From Corynebacterium sp. zg-331 (GTDB lineage Bacteria > Actinomycetota > Actinomycetes > Mycobacteriales > Mycobacteriaceae): DNA of 43,172 nucleotides. Numbering within the stretch: position 1 is the stretch's first letter; every line of letters starts with the position of its first letter. The notes beneath the pieces are model-generated. The model saw only the letters and a list, made by a program, of their open reading frames with translations. It did no database searches and had not been told where the DNA came from. The stretch lies in assembly GCF_014267345.1 (NCBI RefSeq), contig NZ_JACMYD010000010.1:1-43172 (forward strand), in the 5' to 3' direction. Made by a program: the position numbers and the translations under genes. Positions 1 through 7,731 of the stretch are shown here, piece by piece.

Positions 1-101
1 TGGGGAAACGCCCGGTCCCTTTTCGAACCCGGTAGCTAAGCCCATTTCATGCTGATGGTACTGCATTCGTTGGGGTGTGGGAGAGTAGGTTGCTGCCAAC
101 A
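1..101 (+). rRNA. rrf: 5S ribosomal RNA, 3' part (5' end outside window)
   Basis: The first 101 bases read as the 3' part of an actinobacterial 5S rRNA. Visible landmarks are CGAACCCGGTAGCTAAGCCC (the conserved loop B/C region), GATGGTACTGC (loop E/helix IV) and GGGAGAGTAGG followed by the closing strand of helix I. The 5' strand of helix I lies upstream of the window, so the gene is partial only because the window cuts it. A strong hairpin terminator follows at 120-156, as expected for the end of an rRNA operon. The exact 3' end is uncertain by a few bases. Confidence 0.9.
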
Positions 102-119
102 CTAAAAATTCATAATGTG

Positions 120-182
120 GTGGGGTGGGGTAGTAGGTTGTACTACCCCACCCCACTTTATTTGTTTGTGTTTCTTCTTTTT
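120..182 (+). terminator. rRNA operon intrinsic terminator
   Basis: A perfect 16-bp inverted repeat (120-135 with 141-156, loop GGTTG) is followed directly by a T-rich stretch (157-182). It lies about 20 bases after the 5S rRNA end and is a textbook Rho-independent terminator for the rRNA operon entering from the left. The stretch from there to 267 holds no gene I can support. Confidence 0.9.
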
Positions 183-267
183 TGTGCTAAAAACACAAAC
201 AAAAACACACGGGAAGGAACACGGGTATCGACAGCGTCCCTTCCTGCGTATGAAAATTGACAATAAG

Positions 268-1206
268 TTATATCGAGTATTCTCGTTTTTCCCCGCTCAG
301 CGGATCGGTAAAGGCAAGACCGATGGCCCGCAAGCGCAAGGGACGATCAAAGTCCTCCTCGGTTTGGCTCACGGTCGGATATAGCGGATCGCCGTCAATG
401 GGCACCCCGGCGGCGGCCATGTGCACGCGCAGCTGGTGGGTCCTGCCCGTGTGCGGGCGCAGCAGGTAAGCGGCCTGCTGCGGGTGTGTGAGGCGTCGAA
501 CCCCCAGCAGCGTGGTATGTGCGTTGGGCTGTCGTTGCGGCCAGGTGCGGGCCTGGAGTTCCCCCGGGGTCTTGGTGATGTGCGAGGTCCATTCGATGGG
601 GCCGCGGGTGCAGGATTCTGCGAGGGTGGCGTCGTAACGCGCACGGGCCTCGTATGTCTTTGTTACCTTCCGCGAGGCAAAGAGCTCCTGATACGCGCCG
701 CGTATCTCGGGTCGCTTGGTAAAGAGCAGGAGCCCGGAGGTAAGGCGGTCGAGCCGGTGCGCGGGGGTGAGGTCGTTGTTTCCGGTGCGTCGGCGCAGTC
801 GCACGGTGGCGGTTTCCGTGATGTGTTCGCCGCGCGGCATGGTGGCGAGGAAGGGTGGTTTATCTACCACCACGAGCGATTCGTCTTCATGGATGATCGG
901 CATCTCATGGGGTACGGGTTTCTCCGGTGCGGGGGTGCGGTAAAACCACAGGTCCGTGCCGGGGGCTACCTCCTCGTCGGGGGCTATGGCGCGCCCGTCG
1001 CGCAGGCGCACTTCTCCGGCATGGAATCGGGCGAGGATGGCCTGGGCGTCGTCGGCGGGGTGGCGGTGCCGCTGGGTGGCGATCAGGTGGCTGAGGAAGT
1101 CGAGGGCGATAAGGCGTGTGCCCTCGGGGACGCGGGCGCGGGAGGGGTTGAGCCCGTCGCGGATGGGCAGCGGCGGGGGTAGTCGCCGGCGTCGAAAAGC
1201 AATCAC
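268..1206 (-). CDS. RluA-family 23S rRNA/tRNA pseudouridine synthase
   Basis: A 312-residue protein of the RluA family, which converts specific uridines in rRNA or tRNA to pseudouridine. The catalytic motif is visible as AHRLDRLTSG, with the nucleophilic Asp in HRLD, and the C-terminal RPHTGRTHQLRVH block that binds the RNA fold is intact. The N-terminal 70 residues resemble an S4-like segment (LIALDFLSHL, GEVRLRDGR). The start is GTG at 1206: a TACAGT hexamer on the minus strand ends 7 nt upstream and there is no Shine-Dalgarno sequence, so a leaderless transcript is likely. It diverges from uspA. Which uridine it modifies cannot be told from sequence. Confidence 0.9.
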   Translation of the reverse strand: MIAFRRRRLPPPLPIRDGLNPSRARVPEGTRLIALDFLSHLIATQRHRHPADDAQAILARFHAGEVRLRDGRAIAPDEEVAPGTDLWFYRTPAPEKPVPHEMPIIHEDESLVVVDKPPFLATMPRGEHITETATVRLRRRTGNNDLTPAHRLDRLTSGLLLFTKRPEIRGAYQELFASRKVTKTYEARARYDATLAESCTRGPIEWTSHITKTPGELQARTWPQRQPNAHTTLLGVRRLTHPQQAAYLLRPHTGRTHQLRVHMAAAGVPIDGDPLYPTVSQTEEDFDRPLRLRAIGLAFTDPLSGEKREYSI

Positions 1207-1268
1207 GTGTCCACTGTAGAGGGGTAATATGAGGGGTGCCAGAGTCCAGTCTGAGGAAAGGGGACGCG

Positions 1269-2162
1269 ATGAGCGCCGAAGGAATCATCGTTGTGGCAGT
1301 TGATGGCTCGGAGGCGGCTAAGATGGCCGTGCGATGGGCCGCGAATACCGCCCAGAAGCGCGACGCGCCGCTGCGCCTTGCATCGAGCTACACCATGCCG
1401 CAGTACCTCTACGCGGAGGGAATGGTACCCCCGCAGGAGCTGTTCGATGATTTGCAAAGCGAGGCCCTGGAGAAGATCGAGGAGGCCCGCGGCATCGCCC
1501 ACGAGGTGGCTCCGGACATCAAGATCGGGCACACCATCGCGGAGGGCTCCCCGATCGACATGCTGCTGGAGATGTCGAAGGATTCCACGATGATCGTCAT
1601 GGGCTCTCGCGGTCTCGGCGGGCTTTCCGGCATGGTGATGGGTTCCGTGTCCGCCGCGGTGGTCTCGCATGCTTCCTGCCCGGTCGTGGTGGTGCGGGCG
1701 GATAACCCGGTAAACGCGAACACCAAGTATGGCCCGGTGGTCATCGGTGTGGATGGCTCCGAGGTCTCCCAGCGCGCCACGGAATATGCCTTTGCGGAAG
1801 CGGATGCGCGCGATGCGGAGTTGGTGGCGGTGCATACCTGGATGGATATGCAGGTGCAGGCCTCCCTGGCGGGCCTCTCCGCCGCACAGCAGCAGTGGGA
1901 GGAAGTCGAGGCCGAGCAGCGGGAGCTGCTGGATTCGCGCCTGGCCCCTTTCATCGAGAAGCGCCCGAACGTGGAGGTGCGCAAGGTGATCACCCGGGAT
2001 CGTCCGGTGCGCGCCCTGGTGGAGGCGGCGGAGGACGCCCAGCTGTTGGTGGTGGGTTCTCACGGCCGCGGCGGTTTCAAGGGAATGCTGCTGGGTTCGA
2101 CCTCGCGGGCCTTGTTGCAGTCGGCCCCGTGCCCTATGATGGTGGTGCGTCCAGAAAAATAG
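1269..2162 (+). CDS. uspA: Universal stress protein, two tandem Usp domains
   Basis: A 297-residue cytoplasmic protein with two Usp domains, about residues 1-148 and 155-297. Each carries the ATP-binding G-2X-G-9X-G(S/T) signature: GSRGLGGLSGMVMGS in the first and GSHGRGGFKGMLLGS in the second, so both halves should bind ATP. The start is the ATG at 1269 (MSAEGIIVV) because AGGAAAGG lies just upstream; an in-frame ATG at 1236 would add a non-family extension. A TAATAT hexamer at 1225-1230 is a candidate -10. It is followed after 16 nt by a GlsB-type gene, likely one operon. The order uspA-glsB-mcbR matches C. glutamicum as I recall it. Confidence 0.93.
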   Translation: MSAEGIIVVAVDGSEAAKMAVRWAANTAQKRDAPLRLASSYTMPQYLYAEGMVPPQELFDDLQSEALEKIEEARGIAHEVAPDIKIGHTIAEGSPIDMLLEMSKDSTMIVMGSRGLGGLSGMVMGSVSAAVVSHASCPVVVVRADNPVNANTKYGPVVIGVDGSEVSQRATEYAFAEADARDAELVAVHTWMDMQVQASLAGLSAAQQQWEEVEAEQRELLDSRLAPFIEKRPNVEVRKVITRDRPVRALVEAAEDAQLLVVGSHGRGGFKGMLLGSTSRALLQSAPCPMMVVRPEK

Positions 2163-2178
2163 ACATAAGGAGTACTGT

Positions 2179-2442
2179 ATGGGTGGCTTAAGCATGGGCT
2201 TTCTCGCGTGGATCATCATTGGCGGCCTGGCCGGTTGGATTGCGTCCAAGATCAAGGGCACCGATGCCCAGCAGGGCCTGGTTCTCAACGTCCTCGTCGG
2301 TATCGCCGGCGGCTTGCTGGGCGGGTGGCTGCTTAATCTCTTCGGCGTGGACGTGGCCGGCGGTGGCTTGATCTTTAGCTTCCTTACCTGCCTGCTCGGC
2401 TCGGTGATCCTGCTGACGATCGTGAATAAGATCAGCCGCTAA
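2179..2442 (+). CDS. GlsB/YeaQ/YmgE-family stress membrane protein
   Basis: An 87-residue protein with three hydrophobic segments and the family signature G-G-L-A-G-W-I-A (IIGGLAGWIASKIKG), followed by the glycine-rich GIAGGLLGGWLLNLFG. This is the YeaQ/YmgE (transglycosylase-associated) family of small inner-membrane proteins linked to stress. AAGGAG lies 7 nt before the ATG at 2179; an internal ATG at 2194 is a weaker alternative. It is probably co-transcribed with uspA and ends before a long hairpin at 2462-2505. The molecular function is not established for the family. Confidence 0.88.
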   Translation: MGGLSMGFLAWIIIGGLAGWIASKIKGTDAQQGLVLNVLVGIAGGLLGGWLLNLFGVDVAGGGLIFSFLTCLLGSVILLTIVNKISR

Positions 2443-2461
2443 CCTCCCCGCGGGAGCTTTC

Positions 2462-2505
2462 CCGGCCCTGGTCTCTGTGCGAGTGCGCACAGAGACCAGG
2501 GCCGG
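2462..2505 (+). terminator. 20-bp perfect hairpin between glsB and mcbR
   Basis: A perfect 20-bp inverted repeat (2462-2481 with 2486-2505, loop AGTG) starts 20 bases after the glsB stop codon. It lacks a T-run on the plus side (TTCCGTTAAA follows), so it is terminator-like by position and stability rather than by a full intrinsic signature. It lies 10 bases upstream of the putative McbR operator. Confidence 0.6.
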
Positions 2506-2515
2506 TTCCGTTAAA

Positions 2516-2531
2516 CGGACAGATTTGTCTA
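2516..2531 (+). promoter_or_regulatory. Putative McbR operator in front of mcbR
   Basis: The sequence CGGAC-AGATTT-GTCTA fits the published McbR operator TAGAC-N6-GTCTA in 8 of 10 defined positions, with a perfect right half. It overlaps TATTAT at 2530-2535, a good candidate -10 box for mcbR, so a bound repressor would block its own promoter. Autoregulation is inferred from this position. Confidence 0.5.
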
Positions 2532-2578
2532 TTATGTGGGGGTACGTATCGCGTCGTGTGTGAGGGAAGGAAGCATCA

Positions 2579-3214
2579 GTGGCCACCACCAAGGGGCGGA
2601 AGTCTGCGTCGAGTACCTCGCGCAGGCGCAGCCGCCCGAGCCCCCGGGAACGCCTGCTGACATCCGCGACGAATCTTTTTACCACCGAGGGCGTCCGGGT
2701 CATCGGCATTGACCGCATCCTGCGCGAGGCGGATGTGGCCAAGGCCTCCCTTTATTCCCTCTTCGGCTCCAAGGACGCCCTCGTGGTGGCCTATATCGAG
2801 CGCCTCGATGCCGCCTGGCGCCAGGCCTGGACCGAGCGCACCAGGAATGCGCAGGATCCGGATGAAAAGCTCTTGGCCTTCTTCGATCAATACATCGAGC
2901 AGCTGCCCGCGGAGAACTATCGCGGCTCTCATTTCCTCAACGCGGTGTGCGAGTACCCCAAGCCGGAGACGGAGGCCGAGCACGCGATCATTCGCGCGGT
3001 GATGGATCACCGCCAGTGGTGCAGGAGAACTATCACGCAGCTGCTGACCCTCCGCAACGGCTATCCCAGCGATGCGCAGGCCGGTCACCTGCTGATCTTC
3101 CTCGATGGCGGGGTGGCGGGTGCGCGCCTGGCGCACAGCATCGAGCCGCTGGAATCGGCCCGCGCCCTGGCCCGTCAGATGCTCGCGGAGCCTCCCGCGG
3201 ATTACTCCATCTAA
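2579..3214 (+). CDS. mcbR: TetR-family repressor of sulfur amino-acid metabolism, McbR-type
   Basis: A 211-residue TetR-family regulator. The N-terminal helix-turn-helix spans roughly residues 20-66 (RERLLTSATNLF, then GIDRILREADVAKASLY). The segment VIGIDRILREADVAKASLYS and the Ser/Arg-rich start match my recollection of C. glutamicum McbR, the master repressor of methionine and cysteine biosynthesis genes, which is released by S-adenosylhomocysteine. Synteny (uspA-glsB upstream, hrrSA downstream) and a McbR-like operator at 2516-2531 support this. The start is GTG at 2579, preceded by GGGAAGGAA. The gene ends convergently with the yidC paralogue; the stop codons overlap by 4 bases. Confidence 0.82.
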   Translation: MATTKGRKSASSTSRRRSRPSPRERLLTSATNLFTTEGVRVIGIDRILREADVAKASLYSLFGSKDALVVAYIERLDAAWRQAWTERTRNAQDPDEKLLAFFDQYIEQLPAENYRGSHFLNAVCEYPKPETEAEHAIIRAVMDHRQWCRRTITQLLTLRNGYPSDAQAGHLLIFLDGGVAGARLAHSIEPLESARALARQMLAEPPADYSI

Positions 3215-4470
3215 GGCACCCGGCGGTGGCGCCCGCCGTGACCTCGATGGTCCTCGGGTACCTCCACCCGCATGCGGCCTGCCCACTCCCGGTCGAGAGA
3301 GTGCTTGCCCACGGTCGGGGTGGCGGAGGGGATCGCCTTCCGGACGTTGTGCGCCTGCGCCCCGGCCCGCTGCTTTTTGCTCGCGGCCTTGGCCTCCGCG
3401 ATGATCTCGCGGCGGGCGTTTTTCTTTGCCCGGGCGGTATCCCTGCGGTGCTTCTTCTCCGCGGCGCGCTGTATCTTGCGCAGCTGCGCCTTCTGCGCGC
3501 CTTGGCGGCGGTGTTCCCGGGAGGTCAGCCCCCGCAGCCGCAGCGCCCGGATTTCGCGGCGGCGCTGGTGTTCACGCTGGCGAATCTTCCGGTGCTCCTC
3601 GCGCTGCCGGAGGAAGTAGGCGCGGTGGTCCTTGTCCAGGGGGAGGCGGCGGGACAGCAGCAGATGGATGAGGGCGTTTTGCAGGAGCGTCCAGAGATTG
3701 TTGCCAAACCAGTAGAGGATGATTGCCACCGGCAGGGGGCCAAAGAGTCCCGCGTTGACCAGCATGAACGGGATGACGATGGCCAGCAGCAGCGTGATCT
3801 TATAGATATTGAGGGCAAAGCTCGAGGCGTAATCCAGCGACTGCCGGTTGCGATGCAAGGAGAGTGCCATGTTGAGGGTGGTAAAGACCACGGCCAGCAC
3901 GAGGAAGGGCACGATCAGGGCGGTGACCTCGGTGCGCGTAGTGCCAAGCCCGGCGAGCTGCTCGGAGCTCATGGTGCGGTAGGCGGGCAGCGGCACCCCC
4001 AGGAACGTGGTGTGGAGGAAGGAATCGACGTCGCCGGCGTTGAGGAAACCGATGCGATGGTGCTGGCCGTCGATGCCCTCGGTGGGCCGCGCGATGCGCA
4101 GCAATAGGCGGTAGAGGCCGAGGAAGGCCGCGATCTGGATCAGCGGCGGGATACAGCCCGCGGCCGGCCTGTAGCGGAAGCGCTTGCGCAACCTGCTGGT
4201 CAGCGCCATCTCCTCGAGGATGCCGCGCCGGTCGGTGCGCTCGGCGTAGGAGCGGCGTACGGCGTCGAGATGCGGGCGCATGAGCACGGAGATGCGGGCA
4301 GCGCGGAACTGCATCCAGGCGAAAGGGGCGATGAGGGTGCGCACCGCGACGATGAGGCCGACGAGGCTCAACAGCCAGGCGTGGTGCTCTTCGATCCCCA
4401 GGAGGGCATGGAAAAACAGGTGCCACATCTTCATAATCCCCGAGATAGGGAGGACAAAGAGGTTCAGCAC
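3211..4470 (-). CDS. yidC: YidC/Oxa1-family membrane insertase paralogue
   Basis: A protein of about 419 residues with the five-helix YidC/Oxa1 core. Hydrophobic segments include LLSLVGLIVAVRTLIAPF, which carries the conserved groove arginine, then a Pro-rich segment before AAFLGLYRLLL, and two later helices ending PVAIILYWFGNNLWTLLQN. The family inserts and folds membrane proteins with or without SecYEG. After the last helix comes a tail of more than 120 residues that is extremely rich in Arg, Lys and His and could contact ribosomes or acidic lipids (inference). The start is GTG at 4470, preceded by AAGGCGGG; a TTG at 4503 would add 11 residues. It is not next to rpmH/rnpA, so this is probably a second YidC. 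Confidence 0.85.
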   Translation of the reverse strand: MLNLFVLPISGIMKMWHLFFHALLGIEEHHAWLLSLVGLIVAVRTLIAPFAWMQFRAARISVLMRPHLDAVRRSYAERTDRRGILEEMALTSRLRKRFRYRPAAGCIPPLIQIAAFLGLYRLLLRIARPTEGIDGQHHRIGFLNAGDVDSFLHTTFLGVPLPAYRTMSSEQLAGLGTTRTEVTALIVPFLVLAVVFTTLNMALSLHRNRQSLDYASSFALNIYKITLLLAIVIPFMLVNAGLFGPLPVAIILYWFGNNLWTLLQNALIHLLLSRRLPLDKDHRAYFLRQREEHRKIRQREHQRRREIRALRLRGLTSREHRRQGAQKAQLRKIQRAAEKKHRRDTARAKKNARREIIAEAKAASKKQRAGAQAHNVRKAIPSATPTVGKHSLDREWAGRMRVEVPEDHRGHGGRHRRVP

Positions 4471-4544
4471 GGTGGTCCCGCCTTTCCGGTTTGTGGTGCG
4501 CAAAGAGGTGCTGGGAAACTGCTGCTAAGCGTACCGTGTGGAAT

Positions 4545-5813
4545 ATGACCACTGCGGAACGCCCGGAGCGCCCGGGGGAAAATAGCCTGACGAACGGGAT
4601 TCACGTGCTCACCTCCGTGCTGCTCATCGTGACGGTCAGTGCCTCGGTGCAGCTGGAATGGAAGTTCGCGGTGATCAACGTGATCATTTGCGCGCTTTTT
4701 GCCTTTCTCTACTTCTTCGGTTCTGATCTCTGGGAGGGCTGGCCGCCGATAGCACAATCGACGTGGCTGCTGGGCCTGTCCGGGTTGTGGGTGCTCATGC
4801 TGCCCTTGGCGGACGTGGGCGTGTACCTCCTGCTTTCGTTGTTCTTCCTCTATCTCCGCGTGTTCGATGACTACCGCGGCGTGGCGGCGGTAGTCATCGC
4901 CACGATGGTCTCGATCGGGGCGCAGATACCCAAGGGACTGACCGTGGGGGCCATCATGGGCCCGGCGGTCTCGGCCCTGGTGGTAGTGGCCATCTACTAC
5001 GCCTTTCGCACCCTGTGGCAGGTGAGCACGGAGCGTCAGGAACTCATCGACCAGCTCATGGCCACCCGCACCCAGCTCGCGGCCTCCGAGCACGCGGCGG
5101 GCATCGCCGCCGAGCGACAGCGCATCGCCCACGAGATCCACGACACCGTGGCCCAGGGGCTGTCGAGCATCCAGATGCTGCTGCACGCCGCCGAGCGCGA
5201 CCTGCGCGACACCGGATTGAGCGAGCGGCAGGCTGCGCCCGTGGTGACCAGGATCGACCAGGCGCGACGCACCGCCTCCGATAACCTTGCGGAGGCGCGC
5301 GCCATGATCGCCGCGCTGCAACCCGCGGGATTGTCCTCGGCCTCCCTGGAGACGGCCCTGCGACGCGTGGCCACCAGCTTTGCGGCTAGCGTGGACATGG
5401 ACATCGAGGTGGATATGGAGGGTGAGGTTCGCGCCCTGCCGATGAAGACCGAGGCCGTCTTGCTGCGCGTGGCGCAGGGCGCGGTGGGCAACGTGGTCAA
5501 GCACGCGAAGGCCAGCCGCGCGCGGATCACCGTGAGCTACGAGCCGACGGAGGTGCGCCTGGACGTGGTGGATAACGGGCGGGGCTTTGATCCCGAGGCG
5601 GTGGCGCAGCGGCCCGCCGGGTTGGGGCACGTGGGTCTCGACGCCATGCGACGCCGCGTCGAGGAGGTGGGCGGCACCCTCACCGTGGAGTCCGCGCCGG
5701 GGCAGGGAACGGCGATGTCGGTGGCCATTCCGGTGCGCAATGAGGTATTAGACTCTAGGAAAGGGACACGCCCCGGTGCGGAAGGGAAAAGAGATGGGTC
5801 GTTCAACGATTAG
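4545..5813 (+). CDS. hrrS: NarL-type sensor histidine kinase, HrrS-like (heme-responsive)
   Basis: A 422-residue membrane sensor kinase. The N-terminal 150 residues form several hydrophobic segments without a large extracellular loop, suggesting sensing within the membrane. A HisKA_3 dimerisation domain follows with the phospho-acceptor His near residue 195 in AHEIHDTVAQG, then a HATPase_c domain (GNVVKHAK, VVDNGRGFDP, GLGHVGLDAMRRR). The ATG at 4545 is chosen because TACCGT ends 7 nt upstream and no Shine-Dalgarno is present. It overlaps the response regulator gene by 20 nt. The HrrS name rests on synteny with C. glutamicum cg3248; ChrS-like heme sensors share the domain plan, but no hrtBA genes lie here. 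Confidence 0.75.
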   Translation: MTTAERPERPGENSLTNGIHVLTSVLLIVTVSASVQLEWKFAVINVIICALFAFLYFFGSDLWEGWPPIAQSTWLLGLSGLWVLMLPLADVGVYLLLSLFFLYLRVFDDYRGVAAVVIATMVSIGAQIPKGLTVGAIMGPAVSALVVVAIYYAFRTLWQVSTERQELIDQLMATRTQLAASEHAAGIAAERQRIAHEIHDTVAQGLSSIQMLLHAAERDLRDTGLSERQAAPVVTRIDQARRTASDNLAEARAMIAALQPAGLSSASLETALRRVATSFAASVDMDIEVDMEGEVRALPMKTEAVLLRVAQGAVGNVVKHAKASRARITVSYEPTEVRLDVVDNGRGFDPEAVAQRPAGLGHVGLDAMRRRVEEVGGTLTVESAPGQGTAMSVAIPVRNEVLDSRKGTRPGAEGKRDGSFND

Positions 5814-6444
5814 GGTTCTTTTGGCCGATGACCATCAGATCGTGCGAATGGGGCTGCGCGCGATCCTGGATGGGGCGGAGGATATCGAGGTCATCGGGGA
5901 GGTGGCCACCGCGGATGCCGCCATTTCCGCCGCCTATGCGGGGGGAATCGATGTGATCCTTATGGATTTGCGTTTCGGTGCGGGCGTGGAGGGCACCAAG
6001 GTGACCACCGGGGCGGAAGCAACCCGTGCGATCAAACAGGCAATGGCGCGCCCGCCACGGGTATTGGTGGTGACCAATTACGATACGGATGCCGATATCC
6101 TCGGTGCCATTGAGGCCGGGGCCGTGGGCTATTTGCTCAAGGATGCTCCCCCGGAGGAATTGCTGGCGGCGGTGCGTTCCGCCGCGGAGGGAGATTCCGC
6201 GCTCTCCCCGGTGGTAGCGGATCGCCTGATGACGCGCGTGCGCACCCCCCGCACCTCCCTGACCCCTCGGGAATTGCAGGTTCTTGGTTTGGTGGCCGAC
6301 GGCTGCTCGAATCGGGAAATCGGCCAGCGGCTTATGCTTTCCGAGGCCACGGTGAAATCCCATTTGGTGCATATTTACGATAAGTTAGGTGTGCGTTCCC
6401 GCACTTCCGCGGTGGCTTCCGCCCGGGAACAGGGAGTCATTTAG
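5794..6444 (+). CDS. hrrA: NarL/LuxR-type response regulator, HrrA-like
   Basis: A 216-residue regulator with a receiver domain (acidic pair in LADDH, phospho-acceptor Asp near residue 55 in VILMDLRFG, Lys in YLLKDA) and a C-terminal LuxR helix-turn-helix (LTPRELQVLGLVADGCSNRE through LGVRSRTSAV). The ATG at 5794 has AAGGGA 6 nt upstream; an in-frame GTG at 5776 is less likely. The 20-nt overlap with the kinase gene implies translational coupling. In corynebacteria HrrA activates heme oxygenase and represses heme synthesis genes; assignment here follows gene order and is less certain than the family. A strong bidirectional hairpin follows. Confidence 0.78.
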   Translation: MGRSTIRVLLADDHQIVRMGLRAILDGAEDIEVIGEVATADAAISAAYAGGIDVILMDLRFGAGVEGTKVTTGAEATRAIKQAMARPPRVLVVTNYDTDADILGAIEAGAVGYLLKDAPPEELLAAVRSAAEGDSALSPVVADRLMTRVRTPRTSLTPRELQVLGLVADGCSNREIGQRLMLSEATVKSHLVHIYDKLGVRSRTSAVASAREQGVI

Positions 6445-6455
6445 ACGTAAAGAAA

Positions 6456-6491
6456 GGCGGTGATCGCCCCCGCACGGGGGCGATCACCGCC
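6456..6491. terminator. Bidirectional hairpin terminator between hrrA and lsr2
   Basis: A perfect 16-bp GC-rich inverted repeat (6456-6471 with 6476-6491, loop GCAC) lies between two convergent genes. Read on the minus strand it is followed by TTTCTTTACG, a usable T-rich tail for lsr2; on the plus strand the tail is poor. Confidence 0.8.
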
Positions 6492-6505
6492 GTATACGCT
6501 TAGGC

Positions 6506-6847
6506 CTAGCGCTGGTGGGCCTGGTTATAGGCCTCGATCACCTCAGCGGGGATCTTGCCGCGCAGGGCGATGTCCTTACCCTGATCGAGGGCCCATTGGC
6601 GGATCTCGCGGGCCTTGCTGTTGCGCGCCGCGCCGGTGTTGCGACGCCCGCTTACCGGGGTGGCGTGCTTGCGGGCCACGGCCAGGTAAGGACGGAACAT
6701 CTCGCGGAACTTCTCCGCGTTTTCCGCCGAAAGGTCAATGATGTAGTTTGTGCCATCGAGGGCGAAGCGAACCACGTTGACCTCATTGACATCCAGCGGG
6801 GTGCCGGTCAGATCATCAAAGTACTGGGTGACTTCCTTGCGTGCCAT
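6506..6847 (-). CDS. lsr2: Lsr2-family nucleoid-associated protein
   Basis: A 113-residue histone-like protein that in actinobacteria coats AT-rich DNA and silences foreign genes. The N-terminal dimerisation domain is clear (MARKEVTQYFDDLTG, VVRFALDGTNYIIDLS). The C-terminal DNA-binding domain ends IRQWALDQG then RGKIPAEVIEAYNQA. The minor-groove hook, usually RGR in mycobacterial Lsr2, reads RGK here, a conservative change. GGAGAGG lies before the ATG. A 5' leader of at least 50 nt contains an inverted repeat built on CCGGA/TCCGG near 6873-6895. C. glutamicum has a related silencer, CgpS; I cannot tell which orthologue group this belongs to. Confidence 0.9.
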   Translation of the reverse strand: MARKEVTQYFDDLTGTPLDVNEVNVVRFALDGTNYIIDLSAENAEKFREMFRPYLAVARKHATPVSGRRNTGAARNSKAREIRQWALDQGKDIALRGKIPAEVIEAYNQAHQR

Positions 6848-7006
6848 GGCGATAACCTCTCCGTTGCGTGACCGGAATGGGCGTCGCCCTCCGGTTTATT
6901 TCTCATGGTGACTACCACTGTACATCCTATTGTGTGCGTGTACATAGTTGTGGGGCCACAAAGGAAAATCATAGTTATCTACCAGGAAATATATCGCTAA
7001 ACGTAA

Positions 7007-7645
7007 TCATGAGCGTTGTTTGAGTCGTCCCTGAATCTCATTGGTCACCTGGTCAATGTCCCTGGAGATGCTGGTATGGGCGCGTCGCCGCTGTTCCTCC
7101 GTCATGTACTCCGCATTGTCTAAGGAGGTGGAAAGCTCCGCCAAACGATCCTCCACATCCCGGACAAAGCCGGAGGGCAGACCAGAATCCTTCAGGGATC
7201 GAGAAATCCCGTGGATGCGGGCCTTCAGTGGGGCGCCGTAGCCGGAGAATTGCGCCATTTGATCCGGGGTGACGCCGAGCCGTCGCGCGCGGGAGGAGTT
7301 GGCCTGCTCTTGCAGGGCGGTCAGCCCGCGGTAGGCAAGGGGCAGAAGAATGGGAGTGAGCAGCCGGGCTGCGCCCGTCCACCGCTTCACGTTATCCGCG
7401 TTGAATTTTCCGGCCTGAATCTGTGCCAGCTTTGTTTCTGCCATCTTGCGTTCGTGCTTACGCTTGGCCCGCAGGCCCTTTTCCTCCGCCTTGAGCAGAC
7501 TCTTTTCCTGTTTGGCCAGCAGTTTTGCCTGACGCTGGCGGGCCTTGGCCTGGGCCTTGACTTCCGCCTTGGCGCGAGTCTTGGCGGCCTTGATCTGGGC
7601 CTTGGCGCGGGTGCGTCGTTTTGTGAGGTTTTTCAGGAGTCCCAT
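7007..7645 (-). CDS. DUF6474-family protein with Lys/Arg/Ala-rich coiled coil
   Basis: A 212-residue protein of unknown function. Residues 1-90 are almost entirely Lys, Arg, Ala, Gln and Glu (KAQIKAAKTRAKAEVKAQA) and should form a long basic helix. A short hydrophobic stretch follows (LLTPILLPLAYRGLTAL), then a helical region ending EEQRRRAHTSISRDIDQV. The pattern matches the DUF6474 family of Corynebacteriales from memory. The ATG at 7645 is preceded by AAGGA at 10 nt spacing; an upstream ATG at 7711 would add a non-family leader. It is separated from lsr2 by 159 nt and transcribed in the same direction. Possible membrane-anchored nucleoid or envelope protein (inference only). Confidence 0.75.
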   Translation of the reverse strand: MGLLKNLTKRRTRAKAQIKAAKTRAKAEVKAQAKARQRQAKLLAKQEKSLLKAEEKGLRAKRKHERKMAETKLAQIQAGKFNADNVKRWTGAARLLTPILLPLAYRGLTALQEQANSSRARRLGVTPDQMAQFSGYGAPLKARIHGISRSLKDSGLPSGFVRDVEDRLAELSTSLDNAEYMTEEQRRRAHTSISRDIDQVTNEIQGRLKQRS

Positions 7646-7731
7646 TGTTCTGCGATCCTTACGTGGTCGGTCAGTGTGCGTCTTCGTCGCTTCAACCTTA
7701 CCCGCGCCCATGTCTTATGCTCTTGTGCATT

